From Steroidobacteraceae bacterium (GTDB lineage: Bacteria; Pseudomonadota; Gammaproteobacteria; Steroidobacterales; Steroidobacteraceae), in contig JAHCAM010000005.1 in NCBI GenBank assembly GCA_019634895.1, positions 1 through 64,000 on the forward strand: a stretch of DNA of 64,000 nucleotides, given 5' to 3'. Both the position numbers and the translations under genes were made by a program. Below, one piece after another: positions 32,608 to 41,936 of the stretch. The number at the start of each line of letters is the position of its first letter. The stretch's first letter is position 1. The notes beneath the pieces were generated by a model. The model saw only the letters and a list, made by a program, of their open reading frames with translations. It was not told the origin of the DNA and searched no databases.

Positions 32608-33309
32608 CTAGCCCACCGGCGAGGACAGCACCGGGTGGCGGATGCGGCCGAGGCGCAGGTCCGCGTCGAGTGCGGCCAGCCGCTCCGGCGTGCCGACGTC
32701 GGTCCAGGCGCCGCGATGGCGCTGGCCGCTCAGCCTGCCGGCCTGCATGGCGCGATCGAACAGCGGCTTCAGCGGGAACCCGCCCGCGGTGCAGCCGGCG
32801 AACAGCTGCGGGTCGAGCACCGAGATGCCGGCGTAGGTCAGCCGGTTCGGCAGCGGCTGGATGCTGCCGGTGGTGTCGAGGCTGTAGTCGCCACCCGGGT
32901 GATGCGGCGGATTCTCGACCAGCACCAGGTGCGCGATCGAACCGGCCGGCCGGCGCAGCATCGCGAAGTCGAAGTCGCTCCAGACGTCGCCGTTGACGAC
33001 CAGGAACGGCTCCTCGCCGAGCAGCGGCAGCGCCCTGAAGATGCCGCCACCCGTGCCCAGCGCCTCCGGTCCCTCGTCGCTGTAACGGAGCGTGACGCCG
33101 TAGCGGCCCCCGTCGCCGAGCGCATCCCGGATCTGCGCGCCCAGCCAGGACAGATTGACGACGACGTCGGCGATCCCCAGCTTCGCGAGCGCGGCCAGGT
33201 GGTACTCGATGAGGCGATGACCGCCGGCTTCGAGCAGCGGCTTCGGCCGGCCGAGCGTCAGCGGCCGCATGCGCTCGCCGCGCCCGGCGGCGAGGATCAT
33301 CGCCTTCAA
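32608..33309 (-). CDS. murU: N-acetylmuramate alpha-1-phosphate uridylyltransferase
   Basis: Makes UDP-MurNAc from MurNAc-1-phosphate in the peptidoglycan recycling shunt that bypasses MurA. The 233-residue nucleotidyltransferase reads [20 protein letters not shown] then [17 protein letters not shown], with [15 protein letters not shown] as the metal-binding region. TTG 33309 is chosen because it overlaps the amgK stop as TTGA, GGGAA lies 7 bp upstream and it yields the MKAMILAAG opening of Pseudomonas MurU; ATG 33300 is the alternative. Confidence 0.92.
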   Translation of the reverse strand: MKAMILAAGRGERMRPLTLGRPKPLLEAGGHRLIEYHLAALAKLGIADVVVNLSWLGAQIRDALGDGGRYGVTLRYSDEGPEALGTGGGIFRALPLLGEEPFLVVNGDVWSDFDFAMLRRPAGSIAHLVLVENPPHHPGGDYSLDTTGSIQPLPNRLTYAGISVLDPQLFAGCTAGGFPLKPLFDRAMQAGRLSGQRHRGAWTDVGTPERLAALDADLRLGRIRHPVLSSPVG

Positions 33310-34349
33310 CGCGCGGTTCCCGTGCGCCGCGCGACGGCGGAGAAGGCCGGCGCCACCTGACGGCGGAGGTACGCGTCGAAATCGGCGAGCGCAGGCTCGG
33401 CCGCCGTCGCCTCCAGCGCGTAGTCGAGCACGCGCGGCAGGTCGCCAAGGTAGCCCGCCTTGCCGTCGCGGTGCCACAGGCGCGCGAAGATGCCGAGCAC
33501 CTTGAGGTGGCGCTGCAGGCCCATGCGGTCGAACCAGCCCAGGAACTGCGCGCGGTCGGCGCCGACGTCAATGCCGGCCGCCGCTGCACGCGCGCGGTAG
33601 CGGTCGAGCCAGGCCAGCGTGCGTGCGCGCGGCCAGACGATGTAGCAGTCCTTCAGCAGCGACACGAGGTCGTAGCTGACCGGGCCGCGCACCGCGTCCT
33701 GGAAATCGACGATGCCGGGACTGCCCCCGGAACTGACCAGCAGGTTGCGCGAATGATAGTCGCGGTGCACGAGCACGACGGGCTGCGCGAGTGCCTGGTC
33801 GCAGAGCCAGTCGAACGCACCGGCGACCGTGCGCCGTTGCGCGGCGTCGGGTGCGAGGCCGAGGTGGCGCCCAAGGAACCACTCCGGGAACAGCTCCATC
33901 TCCCGCATCAGCAGCTCGCGGTCGTACGGCGGCAGCACGGAGGCATGCGCGGTGCCCGCCGACTGCATGCGCACCAGGGCGTCGATCGCATCCGCATACA
34001 GCGGATCCGGGTCCGCGCCTGCGGCCAGCGCCTCCAGGTAATGCTGTCGCCCGAGATCGCCGATCAGCACGAAACCCTGCTCGGCGTCCGCTGCGATCAC
34101 CTCGGGCACGTGCACGCCCGCGGCGGACAGGATGCGGGCGGCCTGCAGCCAGGCATCCAGCGCCTCGCGCTCGGGCGGCGCGTCCATCGCGACCTGCGTG
34201 CCGCCGCCCTCGCGGCACACGCGGAAATAGCGGCGGAAGCTGGCGTCCGACGAGGCGGGCGCGATGCGCTGCACGGGCGCGCCCGGCAGGCCCGCGATCC
34301 AGCGTTCGAGGCTCTGCAATCGCAGGTCGGCGTTCGGTGTCGATGTCAT
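33306..34349 (-). CDS. amgK: N-acetylmuramate/N-acetylglucosamine kinase
   Basis: Aminoglycoside-phosphotransferase-fold kinase giving MurNAc-1-phosphate for MurU. The 347-residue product has [29 protein letters not shown], the catalytic loop [14 protein letters not shown] and the metal motif [20 protein letters not shown]. It is coupled to murU (TTGA overlap) and divergent from lptD, the arrangement known in Pseudomonas. A TATAAT stands 26 bp before the ATG. Confidence 0.92.
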   Translation of the reverse strand: MTSTPNADLRLQSLERWIAGLPGAPVQRIAPASSDASFRRYFRVCREGGGTQVAMDAPPEREALDAWLQAARILSAAGVHVPEVIAADAEQGFVLIGDLGRQHYLEALAAGADPDPLYADAIDALVRMQSAGTAHASVLPPYDRELLMREMELFPEWFLGRHLGLAPDAAQRRTVAGAFDWLCDQALAQPVVLVHRDYHSRNLLVSSGGSPGIVDFQDAVRGPVSYDLVSLLKDCYIVWPRARTLAWLDRYRARAAAAGIDVGADRAQFLGWFDRMGLQRHLKVLGIFARLWHRDGKAGYLGDLPRVLDYALEATAAEPALADFDAYLRRQVAPAFSAVARRTGTAR

Positions 34350-34375
34350 GCGCAGGCGACGGCCGGGGGGCTCGC

Positions 34376-34381
34376 ATTATA
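34376..34381 (-). promoter_or_regulatory. -10 box for amgK-murU
   Basis: A perfect TATAAT on the reverse strand, giving a start site near 34369 and a leader of about 20 nt. No good -35 is visible. The same A/T stretch read forward gives TATAGA (34378-34383), 13 bp before the lptD GTG, so both divergent genes may use it. Confidence 0.55.
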
Positions 34382-34396
34382 GACTTGCGCGCTACC

Positions 34397-36601
34397 GTGT
34401 TTTCGCGCCGCATCATCGCCTCGCTCGCGTCCGCCTGCCTGCTCGCGCCCGCCGCGGCCGAGGAATGCCTGTGGCCGGCCGCCGGTGCCCTGGCGCCGGG
34501 CGTCGCGGACGAGCTCGCGACAGGCGACGCGGACGAGCGTCCGATCCAGGTGACCAGCGGCGCCGCGGAAGTCTCGCGCGATGGCGATGCGCACCTCACG
34601 GGCGGCGTCACCGTCCGGCAGGGCGACCGCACGCTGAGGTCGGAATCCGCGACCTACGACGCCTCGGAGCAGCGCTTCGAGGTCGAGGGCGGCGTCGAGT
34701 TCCAGGCGCCCGGGTTGCGGCTCAAGGGTACGAGCGGCTCCTGGCGGTCGAGTGGCGGCGGCCGCTTCACGGGCACCGAGTTCGAACTGCCGTTGCGTCC
34801 GGCGCGCGGTTCCGCGAGCGAGCTCGAGATGACGGCGACCGGCGACCTGGCGCTGCGCGAGGTCCGTTTCACGACCTGCCCGGCAGGCAACGGCGACTGG
34901 TTCCTGCGCGCCTCGTCGATCGACATCGACCAGCGCGCACAGCAGGGCCGCGGCCGCGACGTGCGGGTGACGCTCAAGGGCGTGCCGATCCTGTACGCGC
35001 CGGTCATCTCCTTCCCCGTCGGCGACGCGCGCAAGTCCGGCTTCCTGTTCCCGTCGTTCGGCAACTCGGACAAGGGCGGCTTCGAGATCGGCGTGCCTTA
35101 CTACCTCAACCTGGCGCCGAACTACGACCTGCAGCTCAAGCCCTTCCTGCTCTCGCGGCGCGGCGCGGGCCTCGACTCGCAGTTCCGCTACCTGACGCAG
35201 CGCAGCCGCGGTGAAATCGGCAACCGCTTCCTGCCGAGCGACAACGTCGCCAGCCGCGACCGGCGGTTCACCGCGCTCGAGCACCGCACCGACTTCACCG
35301 ACCGGCTGCGCTTCGACGCCGACTTCGCCGACGCGAGCGACGGGCTGTACTTCGAGGACTTCGGGCTCGGGCCCGACGGCACCAGCATCACCTACCTCGA
35401 CCGCTTCCTGCGCCTGTCCTGGCTTGGGCAGGGTTGGCGCGTGGACGGCCGCGTGCAGGAATTCCAGACCATCGATCGCACGCTGGACCCGGCCACCCGG
35501 CCGTACGCGCGGCTGCCGCAGATCGCGTTCACGGGACACTGGCCGCTGGGGACGGGCGGCTGGTCGGCCGCGCTCGACTCGGAGGCGGTCTGGTTCGAAC
35601 GCGACGTCGGCGTCACCGGCCTGCGGCTCGACTTCGCCCCGCGGCTCGCGTGGACGCTGCGCGGGCCGGGCTGGCACCTGGAACCGAGCGCCGCCTGGCG
35701 CATGACGGGCTACAGCCTGTCCGGCACCGCGCCCGGCGAGGACGATACGCCCGACCGCGAGGCGCCCGTGCTGTCGCTGGACGCCGGCCTGGTATTCGAG
35801 CGCGAGGCGGGGCGGCCCGGCGGCATGATGCAGACGCTCGAGCCGCGCCTGCGCTACACCTGGATTCCGTACCGCGACCAGTCCGGCCTGCCGGTGTTCG
35901 ACACGGCGCTGCCCGACCTCAACCTGGTGCAGCTGTTCCGCACCAACCGCTACGTCGGCGCGGACCGGCTCGGCGACGCCAACGAGCTCGCCGTCGGCCT
36001 CACCACGCGCTTCGTGCACGACGACACCGGCCAGCAGTTCCTCACCGCGACCATCGGCCAGCGCTTCTTCTTCGAGCCGCCGGAGGTGACGCTGCCGGGC
36101 GAACTGCCGGCGGCCAAGGACTCCTCCAACATGGTCGGCGAGATCGAGCTCACGGGCTGGCGCCACTGGAGCGCCCGGCTGGCGATGGAGTGGGACGACA
36201 ACGAATCGAACACGGTCCTCGGCCAGGCGGGCGTGCAGTACCGGCCGCGTCCGGACTCGGTCGTGAACCTCGGCTACCGCTACCGCGAGGGCCGCCTCGA
36301 GCAGTGGGACGCGTCCGCCGCCTGGCGGCTGTCGCCCCGGTGGCAGGTGTTCGCGCGCCAGGTCTATTCGGTGAAGGAAAGCAGTTCGATCGACCGCTTC
36401 GCCGGCCTCGAATACGGCAGCTGCTGCTGGCGCCTGCGGCTGGTCGCGCGGCGCTACATCTCGAACCGCACCGGCGAGGAAGACACCTCGGTCATGCTCG
36501 AACTGGAACTCAAGGGCCTGTCGTCGGTCGGAACCCGGGACGACACTTTCCTGCAGCGGAGCATTCGTGGATACTCCCCCGGCTCCGCCGCCCTGCCCTG
36601 A
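34397..36601 (+). CDS. lptD: LPS-assembly outer-membrane protein LptD
   Basis: Outer-membrane beta-barrel that inserts LPS in the outer leaflet together with LptE. The 734-residue product has a signal peptide (IIASLASACLLAPAAA), a periplasmic beta-jellyroll (ERPIQVTSGAAEVSRDGD onward) and a large C-terminal barrel. Disulfide cysteines are in place: EECLWPA at the N-terminus, FTTCPAGNGDW, and the paired Cys in YGSCCWRLRLVARRY near the end. There is no ATG near the 5' end; GTG 34397 is used, with TTG 34385 as an alternative. surA follows after 12 bp. Confidence 0.95.
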   Translation: MFSRRIIASLASACLLAPAAAEECLWPAAGALAPGVADELATGDADERPIQVTSGAAEVSRDGDAHLTGGVTVRQGDRTLRSESATYDASEQRFEVEGGVEFQAPGLRLKGTSGSWRSSGGGRFTGTEFELPLRPARGSASELEMTATGDLALREVRFTTCPAGNGDWFLRASSIDIDQRAQQGRGRDVRVTLKGVPILYAPVISFPVGDARKSGFLFPSFGNSDKGGFEIGVPYYLNLAPNYDLQLKPFLLSRRGAGLDSQFRYLTQRSRGEIGNRFLPSDNVASRDRRFTALEHRTDFTDRLRFDADFADASDGLYFEDFGLGPDGTSITYLDRFLRLSWLGQGWRVDGRVQEFQTIDRTLDPATRPYARLPQIAFTGHWPLGTGGWSAALDSEAVWFERDVGVTGLRLDFAPRLAWTLRGPGWHLEPSAAWRMTGYSLSGTAPGEDDTPDREAPVLSLDAGLVFEREAGRPGGMMQTLEPRLRYTWIPYRDQSGLPVFDTALPDLNLVQLFRTNRYVGADRLGDANELAVGLTTRFVHDDTGQQFLTATIGQRFFFEPPEVTLPGELPAAKDSSNMVGEIELTGWRHWSARLAMEWDDNESNTVLGQAGVQYRPRPDSVVNLGYRYREGRLEQWDASAAWRLSPRWQVFARQVYSVKESSSIDRFAGLEYGSCCWRLRLVARRYISNRTGEEDTSVMLELELKGLSSVGTRDDTFLQRSIRGYSPGSAALP

Positions 36602-36613
36602 ACCGGACCCGCC

Positions 36614-37918
36614 ATGAGACGACTGCTGATCGCCCTGACCGCACTGACGCTGCCCGCGACGGCGCTCGCCCAGACGCGGGAACTGTCCACGACCGGCGTC
36701 CCGCTCGACCGCGTGGTCGCGATCGTCAACGAGGGCATCGTGCTGCAGAGCCAGCTCGACAGCCAGACCCGGCTGATCGCGGGCCGGCTGCGCGAGCAGG
36801 GCACCCAGCTTCCGTCCAACGACGTGATCCGCCAGCAGGTGCTCGAGCGGCTGGTGCTGCAGGAGGTCCAGATCCAGCGCGCGCAGCGGCTCGGCGTGAA
36901 GGTATCCGACGAGATGCTGAACGAGGCGCTGCGCGACGTCGCGCGCCGCAACGGCATCCCGTTCGAGCAGATGCCGCTCGCGCTCGAGGCGCAGGGCATC
37001 GACTACGCCGGCTACCGCGAGGAGATGCGCCGCGAGATCACGCTCTCGCTGCTGCGCCAGCGCGACGTGTTCCCGCGCATCTACGTCTCGCCGCGCGAGC
37101 TCGAGCAGGCGCTCGAGCGCCAGGCCGGCCAGGCGGACCAGAATGCCGAGTTCGACGTCTCGCACATCCTGCTGACGCTGCCGGAATCGGCGACCGCCGA
37201 CCAGATCGAGCGGGTCGAGCGCCTCGCGCGCGACATCCGCGCCCGCGCCGCCGGCGGCGAGGATTTCGGCCAGCTGGCGCTGGCCTACTCCAACGCGCAG
37301 TCCGCGCTCGAACGCGGCAAGCTCGGCTGGCGCCGCCTGGGCCAGCTGCCGCAGTTCATCGCGGACCTGGTCGTGAAAATGCAGCCGGGCGACGTCAGCG
37401 AGCCGGTGCGAACGCCCACCGGCTTCCACCTCGTGCGCCTCGACGAGGCGCGCGGGGGCGGCGGCGGCCCGATGCTGGTCGAGCAGATCCATGCCCGCCA
37501 CATCCTGATGCGGCCGAACGAGGTGCAGGACGATGCGACCACGCGCCAGCGCCTCGCCGCGATCCGCGGCCGCATCCTGGCCGGCGAGGACTTCGAGGCG
37601 CTCGCGAGCGTGACCTCGGAGGATCCGGGCTCGGCGACGCGCGGCGGCGACCTGGGCTGGACTTCGCCGGGGACCTTCGATCCGCAGTTCGAGGAGGTGC
37701 TGTCCGGGCTCGGCGAGGGCGAGATCAGCGAGCCGTTCCGCACCCAGTTCGGCTGGCACATCGTGCAGATGCTCGGCAAGCGCACGCACGACCAGAGCGA
37801 CGAGGTTCGCCGGCAGCGCGTGCTGACCGCGCTGCGCGAGAGCAAGGTCGACGAGGAGACCGAGCTGTGGCTGCGAAGACTCCGCGACGACGCCTACGTC
37901 GAGTACCGCAGCCGCTGA
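36614..37918 (+). CDS. surA: Periplasmic chaperone and peptidyl-prolyl isomerase SurA
   Basis: Chaperone for outer-membrane proteins such as LptD. The 434-residue product has a signal peptide (LLIALTALTLPATALAQ). The N-terminal chaperone domain contains LDRVVAIVNEGIVLQSQLDS and LERLVLQEVQIQRAQRLGV. Two parvulin domains follow (FDVSHILLTLPES and KLGWRRLGQLPQF; then IHARHILMRPNEVQD and GGDLGWTSPGTFDPQFEE). The order lptD-surA-pdxA-rsmA-apaG-apaH is the classical gammaproteobacterial one. Confidence 0.97.
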   Translation: MRRLLIALTALTLPATALAQTRELSTTGVPLDRVVAIVNEGIVLQSQLDSQTRLIAGRLREQGTQLPSNDVIRQQVLERLVLQEVQIQRAQRLGVKVSDEMLNEALRDVARRNGIPFEQMPLALEAQGIDYAGYREEMRREITLSLLRQRDVFPRIYVSPRELEQALERQAGQADQNAEFDVSHILLTLPESATADQIERVERLARDIRARAAGGEDFGQLALAYSNAQSALERGKLGWRRLGQLPQFIADLVVKMQPGDVSEPVRTPTGFHLVRLDEARGGGGGPMLVEQIHARHILMRPNEVQDDATTRQRLAAIRGRILAGEDFEALASVTSEDPGSATRGGDLGWTSPGTFDPQFEEVLSGLGEGEISEPFRTQFGWHIVQMLGKRTHDQSDEVRRQRVLTALRESKVDEETELWLRRLRDDAYVEYRSR

Positions 37919-38889
37919 ACGGGAAGCGCCTCGTCGTCACGACCGGCGAGCCGGCCGGCATCGGGCCCGATCTCGCCATTGCCGCCGCGCTGCGCGACTG
38001 GCCCTGCGAACTCGTGTTTGCCGGCGACCCGGCGCTCTTCGCCGCGCGCGCGGAGGCGCTCGGCGTCGCGGTCAGGCCCGCTGCGTGGAGGGCGGACGGG
38101 GCGGTGGTGCCGCACCGCGCCGGCACGATGCCGGCGCTGCCCGTGGCAGTCGCCGCTGCCGTCGTCGCCGGGCGCCCGGACCCGGCCAATGCCGGCTACG
38201 TGCTGGCCCAGCTCGATGCGGCCGTGGACGGCTGCCGGGACGGGCGATTCGCCGCCATGGTCACCGCGCCGCTGCAGAAGTCGGCGATCAACGAGGCCGG
38301 CGTCCCGTTTACCGGGCACACCGAGTACCTCGCCGCGCGCACCGGCGCCGCCCACCCGGTGATGCTGCTGGTCGCCGGTTCGCTGCGCGTCGCGCTCGCC
38401 ACCACGCACCTGCCGGTCGCCGCGGTGCCGGGCGCCATCACCCGGCCGTCGCTCGCGGCCACGCTCGACGTGCTGCACGCGGGCTTGCGTGACGCCTTCC
38501 GGATCTCCGCGCCGCGCATCCTCGTGTGCGGCCTCAACCCGCACGCGGGCGAGTCCGGGCATCTCGGCCGCGAGGAGATCGAGGTCATCGCGCCGGCCGT
38601 CGCTGCCGCCCGTGCGCGCGGCATCGAGGCCTCGGGCCCGGTGGCTGCGGACACCGCGTTCACGCCGGCCTCCCTCGCCGCCTGCGACGCGGTGCTGGCG
38701 ATGTTCCACGACCAGGGGCTGCCCGTGATCAAGCACGCGGGCTTCGGCCGCGCCGTGAACGTCACGCTCGGGCTGCCGATCCGGCGCACGTCGGTGGATC
38801 ACGGCACCGCGCTCGAGCTGGCGGGATCGGGTCGCGCGGATCCCGGCAGCCTGTTCGAGGCGATCGCCCTGGCAGAACGCCTCGGATGA
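37867..38889 (+). CDS. pdxA: 4-hydroxythreonine-4-phosphate dehydrogenase
   Basis: NAD-dependent pyridoxal phosphate synthesis enzyme. Family blocks are [68 protein letters not shown] and [14 protein letters not shown] with the metal-binding His. The start is unusual: no ATG or TTG lies near the family N-terminus. GTG 37867 has GAGGAG 8 bp upstream and gives 340 residues, but overlaps surA by 52 bp. A CTG at 37915 would give 324 residues and a CTGA overlap. I favour GTG. Confidence 0.9.
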   Translation: MAAKTPRRRLRRVPQPLNGKRLVVTTGEPAGIGPDLAIAAALRDWPCELVFAGDPALFAARAEALGVAVRPAAWRADGAVVPHRAGTMPALPVAVAAAVVAGRPDPANAGYVLAQLDAAVDGCRDGRFAAMVTAPLQKSAINEAGVPFTGHTEYLAARTGAAHPVMLLVAGSLRVALATTHLPVAAVPGAITRPSLAATLDVLHAGLRDAFRISAPRILVCGLNPHAGESGHLGREEIEVIAPAVAAARARGIEASGPVAADTAFTPASLAACDAVLAMFHDQGLPVIKHAGFGRAVNVTLGLPIRRTSVDHGTALELAGSGRADPGSLFEAIALAERLG

Positions 38890-39671
38890 TCCGCGCCCGC
38901 AAGCGCTTCGGGCAGCATTTCCTGCATGACCCTGGCGTGATCGCGCGCATCGTCGCGGCGATCGACCCGCAGCCCGGCGAGCGCATCGTCGAGATCGGAC
39001 CCGGCACCGGCGCGCTGACGCTGCCGCTGCTCGCGCGCTGCGGCCGGCTCGACGCGATCGAGCTGGACCGCGACCTGGCGCAGGCGCTGCCCGGCCGCGC
39101 GGCCGGCATGGGCGAGCTGCGGGTGCACCAGGCGGACGCGCTGGAGTTCGATTTCGCCGCGCTGCAGGCCGGCGGGCCGCAGCTTCGGGTCTGCGGCAAC
39201 CTGCCCTACAACATCTCGACGCCGCTGCTGTTCCGGCTGCTCGATGCGCGGGCCGCCATCGCCGACATGCACTTCATGCTGCAGAAGGAAGTGGTCGACC
39301 GCATGGTCGCCAGGCCCGGCGGCAAGACCTACGGCCGGCTGACGGTGATGCTCGCCGCCGCCTGCCGTGCCGAGTTCCTGTTCCGGGTCGGGCGCGGCGC
39401 GTTCCAGCCGCCGCCGGCCGTGGACTCGGCCGTCGTCCGCCTGGTTCCGCATGGACAGCCGCCGTTCCCGCTCCCCGACCCGGCCCGGTTTTCGCGGGTC
39501 GTCGCCGCGGCCTTCCAGATGCGCCGCAAGACCCTGCGCAACTCGCTGCGCGGGCTGGTCGATCCCGCTGCGTTCGAGGCCGCCGGCATCGATGCCGGGC
39601 GCCGCCCGGAGACGCTCTCCGCCGGCGAGTTCGCCCGCCTCGCCGGGCAGCCGGCCGCGCCCGCCCTATAA
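38886..39671 (+). CDS. rsmA: 16S rRNA (adenine1518-N6/adenine1519-N6)-dimethyltransferase
   Basis: KsgA-type enzyme that dimethylates two adenines in helix 45 of 16S rRNA. The 261-residue product has [19 protein letters not shown], the SAM motif [16 protein letters not shown], the catalytic NLPYNIST and [17 protein letters not shown] 38886 overlaps the pdxA stop (ATGA). Its TAA stop lies inside a TATAAT hexamer. Confidence 0.96.
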   Translation: MIRARKRFGQHFLHDPGVIARIVAAIDPQPGERIVEIGPGTGALTLPLLARCGRLDAIELDRDLAQALPGRAAGMGELRVHQADALEFDFAALQAGGPQLRVCGNLPYNISTPLLFRLLDARAAIADMHFMLQKEVVDRMVARPGGKTYGRLTVMLAAACRAEFLFRVGRGAFQPPPAVDSAVVRLVPHGQPPFPLPDPARFSRVVAAAFQMRRKTLRNSLRGLVDPAAFEAAGIDAGRRPETLSAGEFARLAGQPAAPAL

Positions 39672-39672
39672 T
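39667..39672 (+). promoter_or_regulatory. -10 box for the universal stress gene, overlapping the rsmA stop
   Basis: A perfect TATAAT whose TAA is the stop codon of rsmA. The next gene's ATG (39679) follows after exactly 6 bp, where transcription would begin, so a leaderless mRNA is predicted. No clear -35 is seen. Confidence 0.55.
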
Positions 39673-39678
39673 GCGGGC

Positions 39679-40122
39679 ATGGCGATGTACCGCAGGATCC
39701 TCCTGGTCGTGGACCTCGGCGAACACAGCGAGCAGATCGGGGCGCGCGCCCGCGACCTGGCGTCCGTGCTTGGCGCCGAGCTTTCGGTGCTGCACGTGGT
39801 CGAATACGTCCCGGTGGAGCCCATGGGCGAGACGCTGCTGCCTGCGGTGCAGATCGAGGAGGGGCTGGTACAGCGCGCCAGGCTGCAGCTCGCCCAGCTC
39901 TGCGACCGGCTCGGCATCGGCGGCGCCCGGCGCGACGTCGCGGCGGGCAACGTCAAGGCGGAGATCGTGCGCGCGGCGCAGGAACAGCACGCAGACCTCA
40001 TTGTGCTCGGCAGCCGCGAGCGCCGCGGCCCGTCGATCCTCGTGAACCTCACCGAGGACACCGTGCTGCACGCCGCACCCTGCGACGTGCTCGCGGTGCG
40101 GATCTCGAGGCCCGCGCCATGA
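39679..40122 (+). CDS. Universal stress protein (UspA fold, single domain)
   Basis: A 147-residue USP-domain protein: [20 protein letters not shown] at the start, [11 protein letters not shown], and [20 protein letters not shown] followed by SRERRG, with a final [17 protein letters not shown]. The GxxG-S ATP-binding pattern of the UspFG type is only partly kept (GSRERRGPS), so ATP binding is uncertain. Insertion between rsmA and apaG is uncommon; in E. coli apaG follows rsmA directly. The apaG ATG overlaps its stop. Confidence 0.88.
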   Translation: MAMYRRILLVVDLGEHSEQIGARARDLASVLGAELSVLHVVEYVPVEPMGETLLPAVQIEEGLVQRARLQLAQLCDRLGIGGARRDVAAGNVKAEIVRAAQEQHADLIVLGSRERRGPSILVNLTEDTVLHAAPCDVLAVRISRPAP

Positions 40123-40502
40123 CCAGCCCCGACCCGCATCGCGTCACGGTGGACGTGGACACGCGCTATCTGGAGGACCAGTCCGATCCCGAGGAGCGCC
40201 GCTTCGTGTTCGCGTACACCATCACGATCCGCAACCGCGGCGCGGTGCCGGCGAAGCTGCTCACGCGCCACTGGGTCATCACCGACGCCAACGGCAAGGT
40301 GCAGGAAGTGCGCGGCGAAGGCGTGGTCGGCGAACAGCCGCACCTGATGCCGGGCCAGGGCTTCCGCTACACCAGCGGCGCGGTGCTGGAGACGCCGGTG
40401 GGCGCCATGCAGGGCTCCTACCAGATGCTGGCCGACGACGGCGTGCGCTTCGACGCGCCGATCGCCCCGTTCACGCTCGCGATCCCCGGCACGATCCACT
40501 AG
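40119..40502 (+). CDS. apaG: ApaG/CorD family protein
   Basis: A 127-residue fibronectin-III-like domain protein; in other bacteria associated with divalent-cation resistance, but its biochemical role is not known. [31 protein letters not shown] and [20 protein letters not shown] are diagnostic, as is the ending [10 protein letters not shown] then [14 protein letters not shown] overlap with the preceding gene; apaH follows after 10 bp. Confidence 0.94.
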   Translation: MTSPDPHRVTVDVDTRYLEDQSDPEERRFVFAYTITIRNRGAVPAKLLTRHWVITDANGKVQEVRGEGVVGEQPHLMPGQGFRYTSGAVLETPVGAMQGSYQMLADDGVRFDAPIAPFTLAIPGTIH

Positions 40503-40512
40503 GACACCGACG

Positions 40513-41346
40513 TTGGCCGTCTACGCGGTCGGCGACCTGCAGGGCTGCCACGCGGAATTCGTGGCGCTGCTCGAGCGACTGCGCTTCGATCCGGCGCGCG
40601 ACTCGCTGTGGCTCACGGGCGACCTCGTCAACCGCGGCCCGGACTCGCTCGGCGTGCTGCGCGCAGTCCGCGCGCTCGGCGCCTGCGTGACCGCCGTGCT
40701 CGGCAACCACGACCTGCACCTGCTGGCGATGGCGCTGGCGCCGGCGGGCGTGCGCCGGCGCGAGCCGGAGCTGCAGGCCGTGCTGGATGCGCCGGATGCG
40801 GCGGAACTGCTGGACTGGCTGCGGGCGCGCCCGCTGCTGCACCGCGATGCGGCGCTCGGCTGGACGCTGATCCACGCCGGGCTGCCGCCGCAGTGGTCGC
40901 TCGCGGACGCGGAATCGGCGGCGCGCGAGGTCGAGGCGGCCTTGCGCGCCGACGCCGCGGCGCTGCTCGCGCAGATGTACGGCGACCAGCCGGACCTGTG
41001 GACGCCTGCGCTCACGGGCATCGGACGCCTGCGCTTCGCCGTCAACTGCCTCACGCGCCTGCGGTTCGTGGACGCCGAGGGGCGCCTGCTGCCGGCGTTC
41101 AAGGGTCCGGTGGCGGAGGCGCCGCCGGGCGCCATGCCCTGGTTCCGCCATCCCGGGCGGCGCACGCGCGAGGACGCGCTGGTCTTCGGGCACTGGTCGG
41201 CGCTCGGTTTCCTGGCGGAACCCGGGTTGCTGTGCCTGGACACGGGCTGCGTCTGGGGAGGGTCGCTGGCCGCGATGCGGCTCGACGGCGGCGGACGGGA
41301 GCCGGTGCTGCTGCCCTGCAAGGGCAGCCTGCGCCCGCCGCGCTGA
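40513..41346 (+). CDS. apaH: Symmetrical bis(5'-nucleosyl)-tetraphosphatase
   Basis: Hydrolyses Ap4A and also decaps Np4-capped RNA. The 277-residue metallophosphoesterase shows YAVGDLQGCHAEF (GDxxG), LWLTGDLVNRGPDSLGVL (GDxxNRG), VTAVLGNHDLHLLAMALAP (GNHD) and GWTLIHAGLPPQWS. The start is TTG 40513; no ATG precedes the D-x-Q-G-C motif. Its stop abuts the stop of the opposite-strand hypothetical gene at 41347. Confidence 0.95.
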   Translation: MAVYAVGDLQGCHAEFVALLERLRFDPARDSLWLTGDLVNRGPDSLGVLRAVRALGACVTAVLGNHDLHLLAMALAPAGVRRREPELQAVLDAPDAAELLDWLRARPLLHRDAALGWTLIHAGLPPQWSLADAESAAREVEAALRADAAALLAQMYGDQPDLWTPALTGIGRLRFAVNCLTRLRFVDAEGRLLPAFKGPVAEAPPGAMPWFRHPGRRTREDALVFGHWSALGFLAEPGLLCLDTGCVWGGSLAAMRLDGGGREPVLLPCKGSLRPPR

Positions 41347-41919
41347 TTACTGGCGCTGCGCCTGGGCGGCTGCCGCGACGTCCTGCACCGCAGTCAGGAC
41401 CTCGAAGCGCAGGTCGATGCGGTTGCCGACCAGCTGGTGCGGGATGCAGTTCACGTCGCCCTGCATGCTGCGAATCCGGAACTTCGGCAGGAAGCGGTCG
41501 CGGAACAGCTCCACCAGCTCGCAGTCGCCCATCTCCAGGCCCCTCGGCGAGTTGCGCTTGATGACGACGGGCTTCCACATGCCGAGCACCGGCTCGCCGA
41601 CGTCGCGCTGGCCCTCCTCCGGAACGCCGGGCACGTAGAACGCGACCTTGAGGCGCGGGAAGTCGGCGACGTACTGGTAGCCGAACTCGCAGCCGCGCTC
41701 GGTGATCTTGATGTCGGGACGCGCGCCGAGGTGCTTCAGCAGCAGCTTGACCTTGCTCTTGAGGCCGCCGCAGGAATAGCGGGTCGTGAATCCCATGTAG
41801 ACGAAATCGACCTCCTGGCGCTGCCAGGCGGCGGCCGTTTCCTCGTGGCCGGTGTCGGTTGCGGCCGCCGGCAGCGCAGCCAGCAGTGCGCAGGCCAGGA
41901 CTCCGGCGCGGAACGTCAT
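41347..41919 (-). CDS. Uncharacterised secreted protein with four cysteines
   Basis: A 190-residue protein I cannot assign. It has a signal peptide (GVLACALLAALPAAA) and a soluble mature part with four Cys in RYSCGG, ERGCEFG, GDCELV and VNCIPH, an arrangement that could form two periplasmic disulfides. A motif reading FVYMGFTTRYSCGGLKSKV followed by LLKHLGARPD looks conserved in unnamed proteobacterial proteins, from memory. GAGGAG stands 8 bp before ATG 41919, a strong ribosome-binding site. It is convergent with apaH and divergent from the kynurenine formamidase-like gene. Confidence 0.8.
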   Translation of the reverse strand: MTFRAGVLACALLAALPAAATDTGHEETAAAWQRQEVDFVYMGFTTRYSCGGLKSKVKLLLKHLGARPDIKITERGCEFGYQYVADFPRLKVAFYVPGVPEEGQRDVGEPVLGMWKPVVIKRNSPRGLEMGDCELVELFRDRFLPKFRIRSMQGDVNCIPHQLVGNRIDLRFEVLTAVQDVAAAAQAQRQ

Positions 41920-41936
41920 CGATCAGGCTCCTCTGT

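Noticed and set aside
34346..37789. A 1147-codon open frame on the minus strand opposite lptD and surA
   Set aside because: Antisense shadow of two complete conserved genes; it has no domain and no plausible start region.
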